A stretch of DNA of 64,000 bases, taken from positions 4,830,501 through 4,894,500 of the forward strand of contig CP141146.1 in assembly GCA_035235625.1 (NCBI GenBank). Direction: 5' to 3'. Shown one piece after another: positions 24,257-35,700 of the stretch (position 1 is the first letter of the stretch; each line of letters starts with the position of its first letter). The position numbers and the translations under genes were made by a program. This stretch comes from Saururus chinensis (Eukaryota; Streptophyta; Magnoliopsida; Piperales; Saururaceae). The notes under the pieces were generated by a model. The model ran no database searches. It was not told the origin of the DNA and saw only the letters and a list, made by a program, of their open reading frames with translations.

Positions 24257-25146
24257 TGTCACGGGCGTGAAGCTTTGCCTAACGTCCGCACTGGTGATAG
24301 CCTGGCTACGCCATGCAACCAGCAGCCACTCTCTTCCCTTCCCACTCGTATGCACAAGGGAAACACAAACAAAACAGCAACATAGTCCGACCTGGTGCAA
24401 GGGTCTCTGCCCAAGCTATATTTTTGTCCGCTGAAATACAATGTAGGGAGAGGGCAAGGGTTGATCCACCAGGCTGAGAGCTTTCCTCTCTTTCTCCCTG
24501 GTTTGCTGTGCAGGAAAAATCTCCAATCATAATTAGCCATGGCTGCCCCATCCTTTCCCTTAAATAGACTCAGCCTTAGGCTGGCCGTCCTAGTGCAACA
24601 AGAAGTACAGAACCCACCCAATATAAGATTCCTCACCATGTCCAACTCTCAGCCCAAAGTCATTCTGCCCCAGCATAGTTTAGGAAGTCTTCAAGAGTCT
24701 GTCATCCTCTAGAAGTCCATCGCCATGCTGCCACCAAGAGTCAACCCATCCGAGGAAACCAGCCACTCAGACTCCCATCCGCCCTAGGAGTGTGACCAGC
24801 ATTCTTGTGTGAGTCCTGTCCATCCTAGGAACCTGCTGCCCAAACTCCTACTCCAACTAGGAGTGCAGCCAACCAGCATAAGTGAATCCCATCCGCCTTA
24901 GGAGTCATCCCCTAAGTCCAAGCAGCACCCAGCTTCACTGCTAGAGTTCCGCCCGAGCAAAGACTCCTACCGAGCCTGCTCCGCAAGGCGAGTAGCTCGT
25001 CCGGAACACTTCCCGCGTTGTCCCAGCATCCATCCGTGCCCAAGGGGCTGCCTAGGCTGTTCGTCGCCTAGCAAAATTTGGTTGTTCACTGCCAATTATG
25101 GGGGTAGCCGCCCCCTTTCCGTATCCGTCAAGTTAAGGGGCTAACA
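24257..25146. mobile_element. 890-bp solo LTR with a perfect TSD
   Basis: Starts TGTCACGGGCGTGAAGC and ends AAGGGGCTAACA. ATTGG flanks it on both sides (24252-24256 and 25147-25151), a perfect 5-bp TSD. It has a possible TATA-like CTTAAATAGA near 24559. Its ends and parts of its interior match the solo LTR at 39149-40217. No internal coding region remains. Confidence 0.88.
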
Positions 25147-25150
25147 ATTG

Positions 25151-25292
25151 GACTATTGGAGAGTGGATGATGTGCAATTTATAGTTGATGGCCAAGTGAA
25201 GTTTGTCACATATAGTCAAGAACTCTACAAGAGCAAATCCATGGTTCTTGCACACATGGGTGTTGTGCTTAGATATTGGAGCAATCTATTAT
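25151..25292 (+). pseudogene. Open coding-like fragment cut by the solo LTR, family unknown
   Basis: Directly after the solo LTR, 47 codons are open with a protein-like composition (YWRVDDVQFIVDGQVKF, then SKSMVLAHMGVVLRYW) before a TGA. Further coding-like sequence continues in other frames to about 25490. I do not recognise the family; it could be transposase or host-gene debris. Confidence 0.3.
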
Positions 25293-26857
25293 GATGTGGA
25301 GGATGTGGCACTCTCCGCTCAATTGTCACTAGTTACAAGGGAGCCAGAAAGTATGTTAAAGCTCAAATTAAACAAACATGTGAGCATGGTTTTTGGTTTT
25401 TTTAACTTTGAGGTTCCTGCTAGCGAGTGCCGATTACTTGCTTTAGTGCCAACACATAAAAGTGCCATTAGTCTTGTACATCTTATCAAGGTTGAACGTG
25501 TGTATATGCACCCCAAAAATTTTCTTAGTACTATGAAAAACTACAATATTTAGTAATTTTTTTACTTGCTCTCCAAAAGTACCCAAAACCTTTCACTTTT
25601 TCTCTCACTTATTATGCCGACTAAAATAAACTTACATCTCCTTCTCACATCTCCTTCTCCAACTTTACAGTAAGAGTGGCCCTATCTCTTCCTCTCCTTC
25701 CTGCCCCTCTATTTTCTATTCTTCTTTCTTTCCTTGCTCCTTCTCTTTTTTTTCCTCCTCCTTAACATGACAACATCTTGTCATAGGAAGAGGAGAAGGG
25801 AAGAGAGAAGATTAAGAGTAGAGTAATTAATAGTGTAATTAGATTAGGACATAACCCTTACACTTAAATAAAATAATAAATAAGTTTTTTATATTAATAA
25901 TAACTACAAAATTCTCTAACCCTAATATTAGCAAATACTAAGCAAGGCCAGTGGCAATAAGCCCATAGGTGGACAACCCTTAAGAAGGGATATACCAAGG
26001 TTTTAGGGTTTTGCCACGATGTCCTAGCTATAAATATACTTATTATCATAGTAATATGATATATACTAAGTGAGCAATTGCTCTCAGTCAAAGCATAAGC
26101 CAGAAACACATTAAATTAAACAGACACTAACAGAGATCAAGCTTCTAGAATAAGCTATATATTACTCATATATATCTACTTCCTTCAGTAGTGCGTGCTC
26201 CCGCTGAGCCTAAGAGATGATAAAAAAAAGAGGTGATCAACAATGGGATGGAACTAGCTGTGTTTGGTCTATAAGCCGAAGGCTTACGAAATGCTGCCAT
26301 GAAATAGATTGAGATTAACAAGATACAAGGACGGGACACAAAGAAATATTCTGACTGAGGGTGAAATTTATTTTAGGTCGCCAAATTACTTGAGAGATAA
26401 TGGATAAAGAAGATGGGAAATGGTGTTATATATCGGTGAAGAAAGAAGGGAGAAGTGGTGAAAGACTGAGACGAATGGTAGCAATTTTTATGTCTAGATG
26501 TAAGTAAGGAATTTATGGGAGCCGTTTATCTTTGAAATCAATGACCCACACATTAACTCCCTTTAGCGGATATGTCATAAATCTTAAATAAAATAGTGAT
26601 ATTTTTACAACAAAGACACTTATAAAAATTAGACTTAACAAGTAAGCCTTATACAAAGTTAATATAAGCTTACTTATCTAAATTAATTAAAATTCGTGTA
26701 TAAATTTTTTATTTATATTTTTGTTGTTAAAATATCATTTACTTGACGGCTAGCGCATTGTCAATAGAAAATAAAAAATACTTAAAGACGAAAAGAGAGA
26801 AAAAATTATAGAGGCGTGACACCTGATCACATAAGATCGAGTAGCCGCCGCCAGATG

Positions 26858-27095
26858 AGCACATCGTGGGCTGCCTTCGCACCACCCATATATTTGGTGG
26901 GCCTGGACGTATATCAGTCACATCAAGGATCACATCTAGAAGAAATAAAAGTAAATTAAAAAAATATATCATAAAATATAAAAAAGCACATCATGGGCGG
27001 CTTTCGCACCACCCGTACAGTTGGTGGGCCTGAACATTATCAGTCACATCAAAGATTACATCTAGAAGAAATAAAAGTAAATTTAAAAGAAACTT
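26858..27095. repeat. Tandem duplication of about 130 bp
   Basis: Two diverged copies, about 26858-26985 and 26986-27095. Each starts GCACATC(G/A)TGGGC.GC and includes TTCGCACCACCC, TTGGTGGGCCTG and CACATCTAGAAGAAATAAA (the second copy has TACATC in the last). Confidence 0.85.
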
Positions 27096-27175
27096 ATTTA
27101 TATAAGCCCGAGCTCACACGAAATTATATGAGCTAAGGTATATTAATTTTATGCCCCTATACGCTCTCGATCCAA

Positions 27176-27362
27176 ATAGTTAACTCAAACAGACATACCA
27201 AACTCAGTCTTTTCACCTTGTCACATAAGAGGCTTAATATAGTTAGTATTTTTAATGAACGAATGAGAAATAGTTAACTCAAGCAGACATACCAAACTAA
27301 GTCTTTTCACCATGTTACATAGGAGGTTTAGTATAGGAAGTATTTTTAATGAATGTATGAGA
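27176..27362. repeat. Tandem duplication of about 95 bp
   Basis: Two copies begin near AATAGTTAACTCAA and share GCAGACATACCAAACT or its ACAGACATACC variant, GTCTTTTCACC and AGTATTTTTAATGAA. Confidence 0.8.
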
Positions 27363-28814
27363 ATTCTTTATTTATAAAATCAATAACGCATAGGGCATGT
27401 TAAGCCGGTGTGTGCTTAGCATATGAGTCTTCAAGCTTAAATAAATAAATATCAAGGGCTCTCGTTCCTTACACAGGTCTAATAGGGTGCGTACAAATTA
27501 CTTCTAGAAGGCAATATATGTACTTGGGTCACGATTTTTGTCCCGGGATATCGCCAAGCTAGATGTGTCCAAATTGAACTTGGACTTCCAGCCTATATGC
27601 ATGGAAGCACGTAAAATTGGCCGTGGTAAGATATATATATATATTTGAAGGTGGGTATTTAGACCCTAATTTTTTCACTTTAGCCTTTATTTTTTTTATT
27701 CAACTTTTTTCTATTAAAATTTTTTTATCTTTCATATTTAATAAGTTTTTACTTCATTTTTTCTTTTTTCTCTAGTCTAATTTTAGTTGCCGATGGCGCA
27801 AGAGGTCTCTCCTCGCCACCACGACCAACATATCATTGGCTAGATCTAGCCTCAACCTGATCATTACAACTAGATTTGTTTAGATCTAATCGGCCGTAGC
27901 CAAATCTGGTTGTAACTAGCTTATATGTACGGCTACGATAAGTCTGTAAAAGGGGCTAAAGTCGTCACTATAGTCATCGTTGAAGCTATAGTTAAAACTA
28001 TTGTTAGAAAAGAAAAAGGTGAAATTTACACATTGAAGAAAGTATGAGTAAAAAGATAAAAAAAATAAAAATTTAAGTAAAGATAATAATTTTTTACTTT
28101 AATTGAGGGACATAATAAAAATCAGGGACTGTCCATGTCTTTATCTTTGTCACATATTCTTGCACCAAAAGTTTTGGATTTTGGATCGCCGTAAAAATAA
28201 AAATGTAAGAATCGACACATGACAACTCATGTCACATCTTCTGCATTAATTAACTTCTTCCATTCTTTTGATTAAAACGAAAAACTAAAACCTAAAAAAG
28301 AACCAAGTTGAGTGGAAAGACATTCTCAACATGGCCCTTTGAATGTGTGGATTAGATCACCCGCACAAGAAGCAAAATGCTTAACTTCTTCGTTGAAGAC
28401 AATGGTTGGCCATCAACCCATGAGACACTCAGTAGACCAAATGAGTAAAATATTTTCAAACAAGTCTGTATGTTGAAAAGTATCTATATTCTCTATTGAC
28501 AATCACAATGATCTAGAACATCTAATTAACATCTTATGTCGTCGATTTGATTTTTACGTCGATTTTAAATATCAATGGCTCATGCGTTCTTAAACTAGGC
28601 TCACGGGGCACTGAAAAATCTTTTCCCTGTGCTGTTGTTTCGCGTGGCATCAGCAGCGCTTCTAGTTCAGTCCCCCTTGAAGGCTCTCAAGTTTGAACGT
28701 TTCTTCTCCTCTTTCTTCCGATTTGACATTTCTTCTCCTTCGATACTCTTATTTAAATCAGGGAATTGGAACGTGACTACATGAGTTGTGACGGAGAAAG
28801 TCCAAACTAATTCC

Positions 28815-29960
28815 ATGGCGACCCAAAGCAAAATCTCACTCAGCAGAGATGTCATGGCCGGCGTACTGGCTCGTGTAGACGGACCAACACTGGCCGCCGC
28901 CGCCTCTGCAAGCTGCGGCCTCAATGCAATCGCCCAGGAGGATAACCTCTGGCATCTCCTCTGCCACTCGACCTGGCCATCTACCAGAGATGAAAGGATC
29001 AAGCATGTCATTGCTTCCCATGGTGGGTTCGCCCGTTTCTATGCCAATTCCTTCCCTTTGCTTGTGTACAGACCTAAGCTGCAAGACCCATCTGCCTTCC
29101 AACTCCCTGGAGGTGGAGGATCAAAACCTTATTCAGACCGCCTCTGTTCCTCATCTTCCCGTTTAGTAGCACTTGTGGACTTGTATTACAATGAGAAGCC
29201 CATCTTCTCCAAGGTTTACGGCTTTGCGGGCGTCGAGGCTGATCTCAGTGGTGGGTGCTTCTTGGACTGCCCCTTCAGGTTGAACATCTTACAGTATCAA
29301 GACAAGAACGCTCCCTCTTATAACTCTGATGATGACGACGACGACGACGACGACGATGGTGATGACAAGGGGATGTATCCGTCTGTGCTACTGGAGGAGG
29401 AGATGAAGGGAGCAATAGAGGGGGAAAGGCTGTGCAGGGAGTTGGAGCAGAAGGTGAGGCTCAGCTGGGTGGTTCTGGACACCGTGACAGGCAGAGCCGT
29501 GAGCCTCTCGAGCTGGAAGCCGTTGCTGGTGCAGAGGTACTGGCCCACCGGCGGCCACATATCCATGCGCTTTGGGTGCGTGGTGCCGCCGGCAGTGAAG
29601 CATGAGGAGGCCATGGAGTGCGTCACATATGTAAGGTGTAAGGTGCTGAAGAGACAAGGGCGTATACAGTGGAGGGAGATGAGGATGCATGTGCTGGATA
29701 AGGAAGGAAGATATGTCAATGGGAGGAATAGCTTGATGGTGCTGGACAGAGCTCTGCGACTGAGTGGGAGCAGGAGTTGCAAGCGTGGGGAGTTTGAAGG
29801 AGGGTATGAAGAGTATGAGAGGGAGAAGAGAGAGAAGAGGGAGAAGAGGCCGAGCAGCAGCAATGAAAGGTTCTTCCTGTTTGCCGTGCTGCTGCTCGCC
29901 TGCTCCATCTTCATCTTCACCTACATTGAGCATCGTTCTCTATCAATTGTATATTTGTAA
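28815..29960 (+). CDS. Intronless F-box protein with acidic tract and C-terminal membrane anchor
   Basis: A single 381-codon exon. The ATG at 28815 is chosen because the nine codons before it in frame have no ATG and open with GTG. Residues about 6-55 form an F-box (ISLSRDVMAGVLARV, then LAAAASASCGLNAIAQEDNLW). This pattern with a following HLLCHSTWPSTRD fits the plant F-box clade around Arabidopsis At2g27310 and At2g36090. That points to a role as substrate receptor in an SCF (SKP1-CUL1-F-box) ubiquitin ligase. Residues about 172-184 are almost all aspartate, encoded by a GAC/GAT repeat. Near 337-350 is a highly charged EKREKREKR stretch, followed by a hydrophobic segment FFLFAVLLLACSIFIFTYI (about 353-371) that would anchor the protein by its tail. 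The substrate is unknown. The stop is only 27 bp upstream of a tRNA gene on the same strand. Third-position GC is high, unlike the AT-rich flanks. Confidence 0.92.
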   Translation: MATQSKISLSRDVMAGVLARVDGPTLAAAASASCGLNAIAQEDNLWHLLCHSTWPSTRDERIKHVIASHGGFARFYANSFPLLVYRPKLQDPSAFQLPGGGGSKPYSDRLCSSSSRLVALVDLYYNEKPIFSKVYGFAGVEADLSGGCFLDCPFRLNILQYQDKNAPSYNSDDDDDDDDDDGDDKGMYPSVLLEEEMKGAIEGERLCRELEQKVRLSWVVLDTVTGRAVSLSSWKPLLVQRYWPTGGHISMRFGCVVPPAVKHEEAMECVTYVRCKVLKRQGRIQWREMRMHVLDKEGRYVNGRNSLMVLDRALRLSGSRSCKRGEFEGGYEEYEREKREKREKRPSSSNERFFLFAVLLLACSIFIFTYIEHRSLSIVYL

Positions 29961-29987
29961 TGTGTGCTAGATCAACCACCATCATGT

Positions 29988-30060
29988 GGGGATGTAGCTC
30001 AGATGGTAGAGCGCTCGCTTAGCATGCGAGAGGTACGGGGATCGATACCCCGCATCTCCA
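29988..30060 (+). tRNA. tRNA-Ala(AGC): tRNA-Ala (anticodon AGC)
   Basis: A 73-nt cloverleaf. The acceptor arm GGGGATG pairs with CATCTCC (one G-U), discriminator A at 30060. The D-arm region holds the A box (TAGCTCAGATGG), and the anticodon stem CTCGC/GCGAG has anticodon AGC at 30021-30023. The T arm with GGGGATCGATACCCC serves as B box. There is no intron and no encoded CCA, as expected for a nuclear gene. It decodes GCU/GCC alanine codons after A34-to-inosine editing. It looks fully functional. Confidence 0.97.
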
Positions 30061-30067
30061 GAAGTTG

Positions 30068-30075
30068 TTTTTTTT
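30068..30075 (+). terminator. RNA polymerase III terminator of the tRNA gene
   Basis: A run of eight T residues starts eight bases after the tRNA 3' end, a strong Pol III stop signal. Confidence 0.85.
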
Positions 30076-30357
30076 ATATTTTAATTTATAATATGGTTGT
30101 CTTGTTTTAAAGATGAGGAGTTTGCCACATTTTCTTTTTTTTATATTTTAATTTATAATATGGTTGTCTTGTTTTAAAGATGAGGAGTTTGCCACATTTT
30201 CTTTTAGCTAACTCACCTTGCTTGCACACTTACATAACAAATGCTTTTTTTTTATTTTAATTTATAATATGGTTGTCTTGTTTTAAAGTTGAGGAGTTTG
30301 CCACATTTTCTTTTAGCTAACTCACCTTGCTTGCACACTTACATAACAAATGCTTGA
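30068..30357. repeat. Nested triplication of the tRNA 3' flank
   Basis: The segment from the T-run through ATTTATAATATGGTTGTCTT to GAGGAGTTTGCCACATTTTC occurs three times, starting near 30068, 30136 and 30245. The offsets are about 67 and 109 bp. The last two copies also share a longer tail (TTAGCTAACTCACCTTGC, then ACATAACAAATGC). Each copy begins with its own T-run. The copies are nearly identical, so the events are recent. Confidence 0.92.
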
Positions 30358-30908
30358 GGGCCATTAAATACTATAAAAGAAATAGCTATAATGGTACCCT
30401 AATAGCGACTCAACATCAACCGTCGCTAGTACCACAATATGCGACATGTAGAATTTTAGCCATTGCTATTATGTGTATTTGAGATGGTTGGAACTGTTGT
30501 AGATGATTTTGACCATAAGTGGCAGCATCATTCCACTTTTTCCCTCTCACATTTTCTTCTTTCTAGAGGTTGAATTTTCGAGTATTTGTGATGGCTATAT
30601 ATAGTCATCTGTATTATTAACTACATGTGACGTGCACAAATTATAGTCGTTATTAGTCTTAACTGGGATGACTTGAGCCATCGCATTTGATAAATCAATG
30701 ATGGCTACATGAGGTCGTTGCTGATGATCACCCCCTTACACCCCCACCCGCCCTTTTCCTCCCACATTTCCCCTCTTTCCCATTGAAGCCATTCTGCCCC
30801 TCCCTTCCCTCTTCCCTCGATCCCGATGCCCCTTGGCATGAATTGGGCAACCGGAGTCATCATCTTCCTCCAGCCTGAGATCAACAGCTGCAGGGTTCTG
30901 ACACCTCT

Positions 30909-31456
30909 TGATGCAAGAGCACATTTTACATGATAGTCGATTAAAGAGAAAGAAATTGGATCAAACATTTGGTCAAGCATATGTGAGAAATTGAAAGAGA
31001 CTAAGGGCAATTTTGGTAATCACTAATGGGACGAATGCATTCATGTTGGTACATCAAGTAAAAACATGGAGGTGGAAAGGCTACTTAAGTAAATTCGGTC
31101 TAAATAAACATACCGTTAAGTTTGTTAATCATCTCCTTCCTTTGGACGTTTGAAGAGTGAACTGGAAACGACATTTGACATAAATGACATCACTTTCAAT
31201 ATGGATCCATGTCATACAAATTGGTGAATATTAACTGATTAGTATAAATAGAATTACAAATGTACTTAGAGTTGGTTGTTGTTGTTTGTACCTGAATTTG
31301 GTTGTTCCAAGTGAGGGTTTCCTTGAACTCTATTTGAGCTGAAGTTGCAGATCCAACGAGAGGTTAAAACTCAGCTTGTTCATCTGTAATCTGAATTCTT
31401 CTTTGTGGAATATTTATTATGTTCTGAAATTTTGTTCAATTTGAGTTGCTGCATCA
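30909..31456 (+). repeat. 5' LTR (548 bp)
   Basis: Bounded by the inverted heptamer TGATGCA/TGCATCA. It contains TATAAATA at 31243-31250, a candidate TATA box, in a segment of about 30 bp that is absent from the 3' LTR. Confidence 0.92.
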
Positions 31457-31460
31457 AATT

Positions 31461-31473
31461 TGGTATCAGAGCC
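31461..31473 (+). promoter_or_regulatory. Primer-binding site, initiator tRNA-Met type
   Basis: TGGTATCAGAGCC four bases after the 5' LTR is the standard plant tRNA-iMet-complementary priming site. Confidence 0.92.
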
Positions 31474-31490
31474 TCGCTTTGCTGTTTTCG

Positions 31491-32712
31491 ATGGAGGCAA
31501 ACGATCGAGGTGACAATGCATCAAGCTCTCTATCCAAGGCTGATATGTTGACGATGCAACAACTTCAATAGTCGATGCAACTCATGGCGACTCAAATGGA
31601 ATTGATGAATAGAAACTTGAGTACCTTCCTGAATGTTTCAATGAATCCAGGTCAATTTGTTCCAAGGAATGTGAACTTAGATCCGAGAAATGCAGAACCA
31701 TATCCACTGAGAAACCATAGAGTTCCAAGACCTCGACAGAGTGTTGAATCATTTTCTAGTGACAAAGAGGTTCAACCAAACTTAAATCCTCCAGTGAATT
31801 TAGGTATGAACAATTACATGCCTCGATTTAAGCCTAATGTTGAACTAGCTTATTTTAATGGTCAAATGTATATTGAGCAATTTTTAGACTAGCTGGTAGA
31901 GGTAGAAAATTATTTTTATTGTATGGAAGTTCCTGATGATATGAAATGTCGAGTGGTGGCTTGTAAACTGAGGAGTGGTGCTTCTGCATGGTGGAATCAA
32001 ATTCAACGGGATCGAGTGAGTAAAGGTAAGCATCAGATTCAATTCTGGCCTTAAAAGACATGTTTTTACCTGTTGATTTTGAACAACTTATTCAGACAAT
32101 TTCAAAATTGTCGATATAATTCTAATACTGTATCTGAATATGTTGAAGAATTTTATATACTATCTACTCATAATGATTTGCATGAATATGAAGCTCAAAA
32201 AGTATAGAGTTTTGTAGGAGGTCTTAAATACAAAATTCAAATGCAATTAGCCTCCAAACCAATTGGAACAGTAACTGAAGTTATACAATTTGCTTTGAGA
32301 AATGAGCAATTGATGAACCATTCTAGATCTAAACATGTGTAGTATTCTAGAATCTATGGAGAAGGTTCAAATTATCAGTCAAATAGAAGTAAGAAAACAA
32401 TGACTACGGAAATGAAGCTGAACAAGAAGGAAAATTCAAAAGCTATTAAACCAACATTTTTAGTTCTAGTTAGTAAAAGAAATATATTTGCTAAAGCCTA
32501 AACCAGACAATTGTTGGAAATGTAAACAGCTTGAGCATTATTCTTCTGAATGTTCTCTTAGGATAGAAGAACCAAGTTCAAAATCGAAAGCAATGGTTTG
32601 TCATCAAATTACTAAAAGTGAAACAGTGAAGCTAGTGAAACTGAGGAAGAGCAGGAAGAAGTATATGGTGATGGTGAACATGATGTTGATAATTTTGTTA
32701 AATTGGGCCTAG
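31491..32712 (+). pseudogene. Broken gag with zinc knuckle
   Basis: An ATG at 31491 opens MEANDRGDN, but TAG at 31569-31571 ends that frame after 26 codons. Gag-like sequence continues past several stops (for example GASAWWNQIQ near 31980). A retroviral-type zinc knuckle, CWKCKQLEHYSSEC, lies at 32512-32553 with the C-X2-C-X4-H-X4-C spacing intact. It is not translatable as one protein. Confidence 0.85.
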
Positions 32713-32759
32713 TAACTAGGATGCTTTTAGTTACTCCCAAACAGTCAAATATCAGTTAG

Positions 32760-35700
32760 AGACATAATCTATTTGTTACTGTTGGCACAATTAAAGATTC
32801 CAATTGCAAAGTTATTGTGGATGGAGGTTCTACATAAAATTTGATAGCCAGATCAGTTGTGGAAAAACTAAAACTAAATAATATTCCTCATCCTCAACCC
32901 TATACTATTGGCTGGATTAAAGAAGTGGGAGAAATCATAGTGCAAACTCAATGTGAAGTGCCTTTTTCTATTGGAAAGAATTACAAAGACAATATATTGT
33001 ATGATGTACTGGATATGACCATTTGTCATTTACTGCTTGGAAGACCATGACAATTTGATACATGTATTATCCATTATGGACATGCTAATACCATTAGCTA
33101 TTGTACTGCATCCACAAATGGTAAATGTTAAGGATTCAAAATTTGGCACCCTAAGTCCTTCTAATTCTGCTTCGGTCAAGTCCAAAAATGAAAAGAAAGA
33201 ACTGAAGCTTGGATTCAGTCAGAGAGAAGTTAGAGATAAAAAGAAACTATTAGCTGTTGCTTGTGATATTTCTTCAGAACTTAGAACTGGACATGTGTTT
33301 TTAGCCTTTGTAAACAAAAAGGCTCTCACAGTTGTATCTAATACACCTGTTCATGCACATAAAGGTGTCCAAATGCTCCTTCAACAATTTGCAGCTCTAG
33401 TCAATGATGATCTACCTTTATCTTTACCTCCTATGAGGGATATTCAATACATAATAGATTTAATTCGAGGAGCCACTTTACCCCATCTACCTCATTGTCA
33501 CAAGAGTCCTATGGAGCATGCAGAGCTGCAAAAGCAGGTACAATACTTGCTAAAGTGGGGTTTAATCAGATAAATTATAAGCCCTATGGTTGTTCCTACC
33601 TTACTATTACCAAAAAAGATGGTACATGGAGGATGTGTGTGGATTCAAGGGCTATCAACAAGATTACAGTAAAATACAGGTTTCCTATTCCTAGACTAGA
33701 AGACATGCTAGATATGCTTGCTGGGGTTGTGATATTTTCTAAAGTGGATCTCATATCAGGGTATCATTAAATAAGAATGCAGCTAGGAGATGAGTGGAAG
33801 ATAGCCATTAAAACAAATGATGGGCTATATGAATGGTTGGTGATGCCATTTGGTTTAACAAATGCACCAAGCACATTCATGAGACTTATGACACAGGTAT
33901 TACAACCTTTATTGGGCAAATGTGTGGTGGTGTATTTAGATAACATCCTTATTTATAGTATGGATGAAGATCAATATTTAAATCATTTAAAAGAAGTCTT
34001 TCATTTACTACAAGATAACAAACTTTATATCAACTTGAAGAAGAGTACTTTTATGGTAGAACAACTTATCTTCTTAGGCTATGTTATCAGTAAAGAAGGT
34101 CTTAAGGTTGATCAAAACAAAGTTAAAGCTATACTTGATTGGCCAGTGCCCAGTACTAAAACTGAATTGAGAAGTTTTCTAGGATTGGCTACTTTTTATA
34201 GAAGGTTCATTCAAGGCTTTAGTTCTTTGGCTTCATCACTCACAAAATGTTTAAATAAAGGATAATTTCAATGGTAGGCTGCCCACCAAAAGAGTTTTGA
34301 GTTACTTAAGAATAAACTTACTTCAGTTCCCACTTTAGCATTACTTGATTTTTCTAAAGTGTTTGAAGTGGACTGTGATGCATCCATTCAAGGTATTGAA
34401 GCTGTATTGTCTCAAGAAGGTAAATCATTGACTTATTATAGTAAAACATTATATGAAAATAGACAAAACTGGTCTGCATATAAATTGGAACTATATGCAT
34501 TGATTCAAACTCTAAAACACTAGAGACATTATTTAGTGTTTAAAGAGTTTATTTTTGTAATGTCTCTGATTTTTCTATGATTTTTAATCATTTTCGACAA
34601 GAAAATGTGACACTTTAGCGTATTTAGCCTCAGTATTTGTACCCAAAGAGTCGGGTGTGGGGTTCAGTCGTAGGCCACGGGCCTTGACGTGCACTTACGA
34701 CACAAAAAAGAAAATGAAAAAGAGAAGAGATAAGGGGAAAAAAGAAAATAAAACAAAATAGAAGGATCGGACGAGCCTAATCCCATTCCAGAAGAAACAT
34801 GAAACACCCCCCTCTCCGGTTTCTCTTTCCCCATCGTCATCAGCCTTCGGTGGGCCCTAAGGCTAGGTCGCCAGCTCCGCATCAGCGGTGCGACGGCAAG
34901 GGGCCACCACCCCGCCCCCCAGGTCGCTCCGCCCCGTTTTCCCCTAGTCTCTCTTCCCTCTCGCTCTGTCTTATGCTATGGTGGCACCGATGGTGGCCGG
35001 TGGGCTTCTTCCGACTAGCCACAGTCCAGCGATGGCAAGGCCGACCCCTAGCCAGCTTTGCCGCCGCCCCCAGTGAGCTCCGTCCCCGGTTAACCTTCTC
35101 CCCCCTTTCTTTCTATTTTGCTTGTGCTGCAGCCACCTTGGGTTGGCAAGGACCGGCTGGCCTACCATGGCTCCGCCTTGGGCCAACAACGATGGGAGGC
35201 CATCCCTCCCGGCCCCACCGGGACTCTCCTTTGCCACCACATTCCTCTTTTCCCCTATTTTTTCACCCCCTCTTTGATTCCGAGTCTTTGATTCCGCCGC
35301 CATCGCTAGTGGCTGGATGTAGCCGGCCGGACTCCGTTCGACTCCACTTTGGTTTGGCAAAGTCAAAGGACCACCCCACTTGGTCCAACTCCACCTGGGT
35401 CGGTCTCCCCGGCTTCATTCTCTCCTTCGGCCAGATCCTTCCCTTCTAATCCCTTGTTTTCTTTGGTCTCTATGCGTTTTGAACATCGTGACTACGGCCA
35501 CCAGTTGGACGCCGAACTTGAGCAACCATACCTTTCTTCAGCTTTTCTTCGGCCTGACAATGACGGTGGATGCTTCCACCCAGCCCAGTTCAGCCTTCGT
35601 TCCCTCCATTCTGTTGGAACTAGGTCCATCTCTCGCCCGGTTGATGTGCTTGTCCACAAAAACCGAGCCTTTTCCCTCACTATGTTGGGCTACCAAAGGG

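Larger units (their letters stand above)
25556..28787. other. AT-rich intergenic region
   Basis: No gene seen. It contains two local tandem duplications (listed separately) and scattered pieces resembling the GACAATGAGCC MITE family near 26520-26600, 27340-27470 and 28540-28610. The last few hundred bases are presumed promoter of the F-box gene. Confidence 0.55.

Noticed and set aside
29318-29920. 200-codon minus-strand ORF
   Set aside because: Antisense shadow of the F-box gene. Its serine runs are the complement of the GAC/GAT repeat.
30705-31010. 101-codon minus-strand ORF across the 5' LTR boundary
   Set aside because: It spans the junction of flanking DNA and LTR, so it cannot be an ancestral gene. 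The expected 5' half of the GDSL gene was sought here and not recognised.
34799-35449. 216-codon ORF in the middle of the gypsy element
   Set aside because: It is inside the inserted LTR piece (34556 onward), GC-rich, with overlapping ORFs on both strands. It is not pol.
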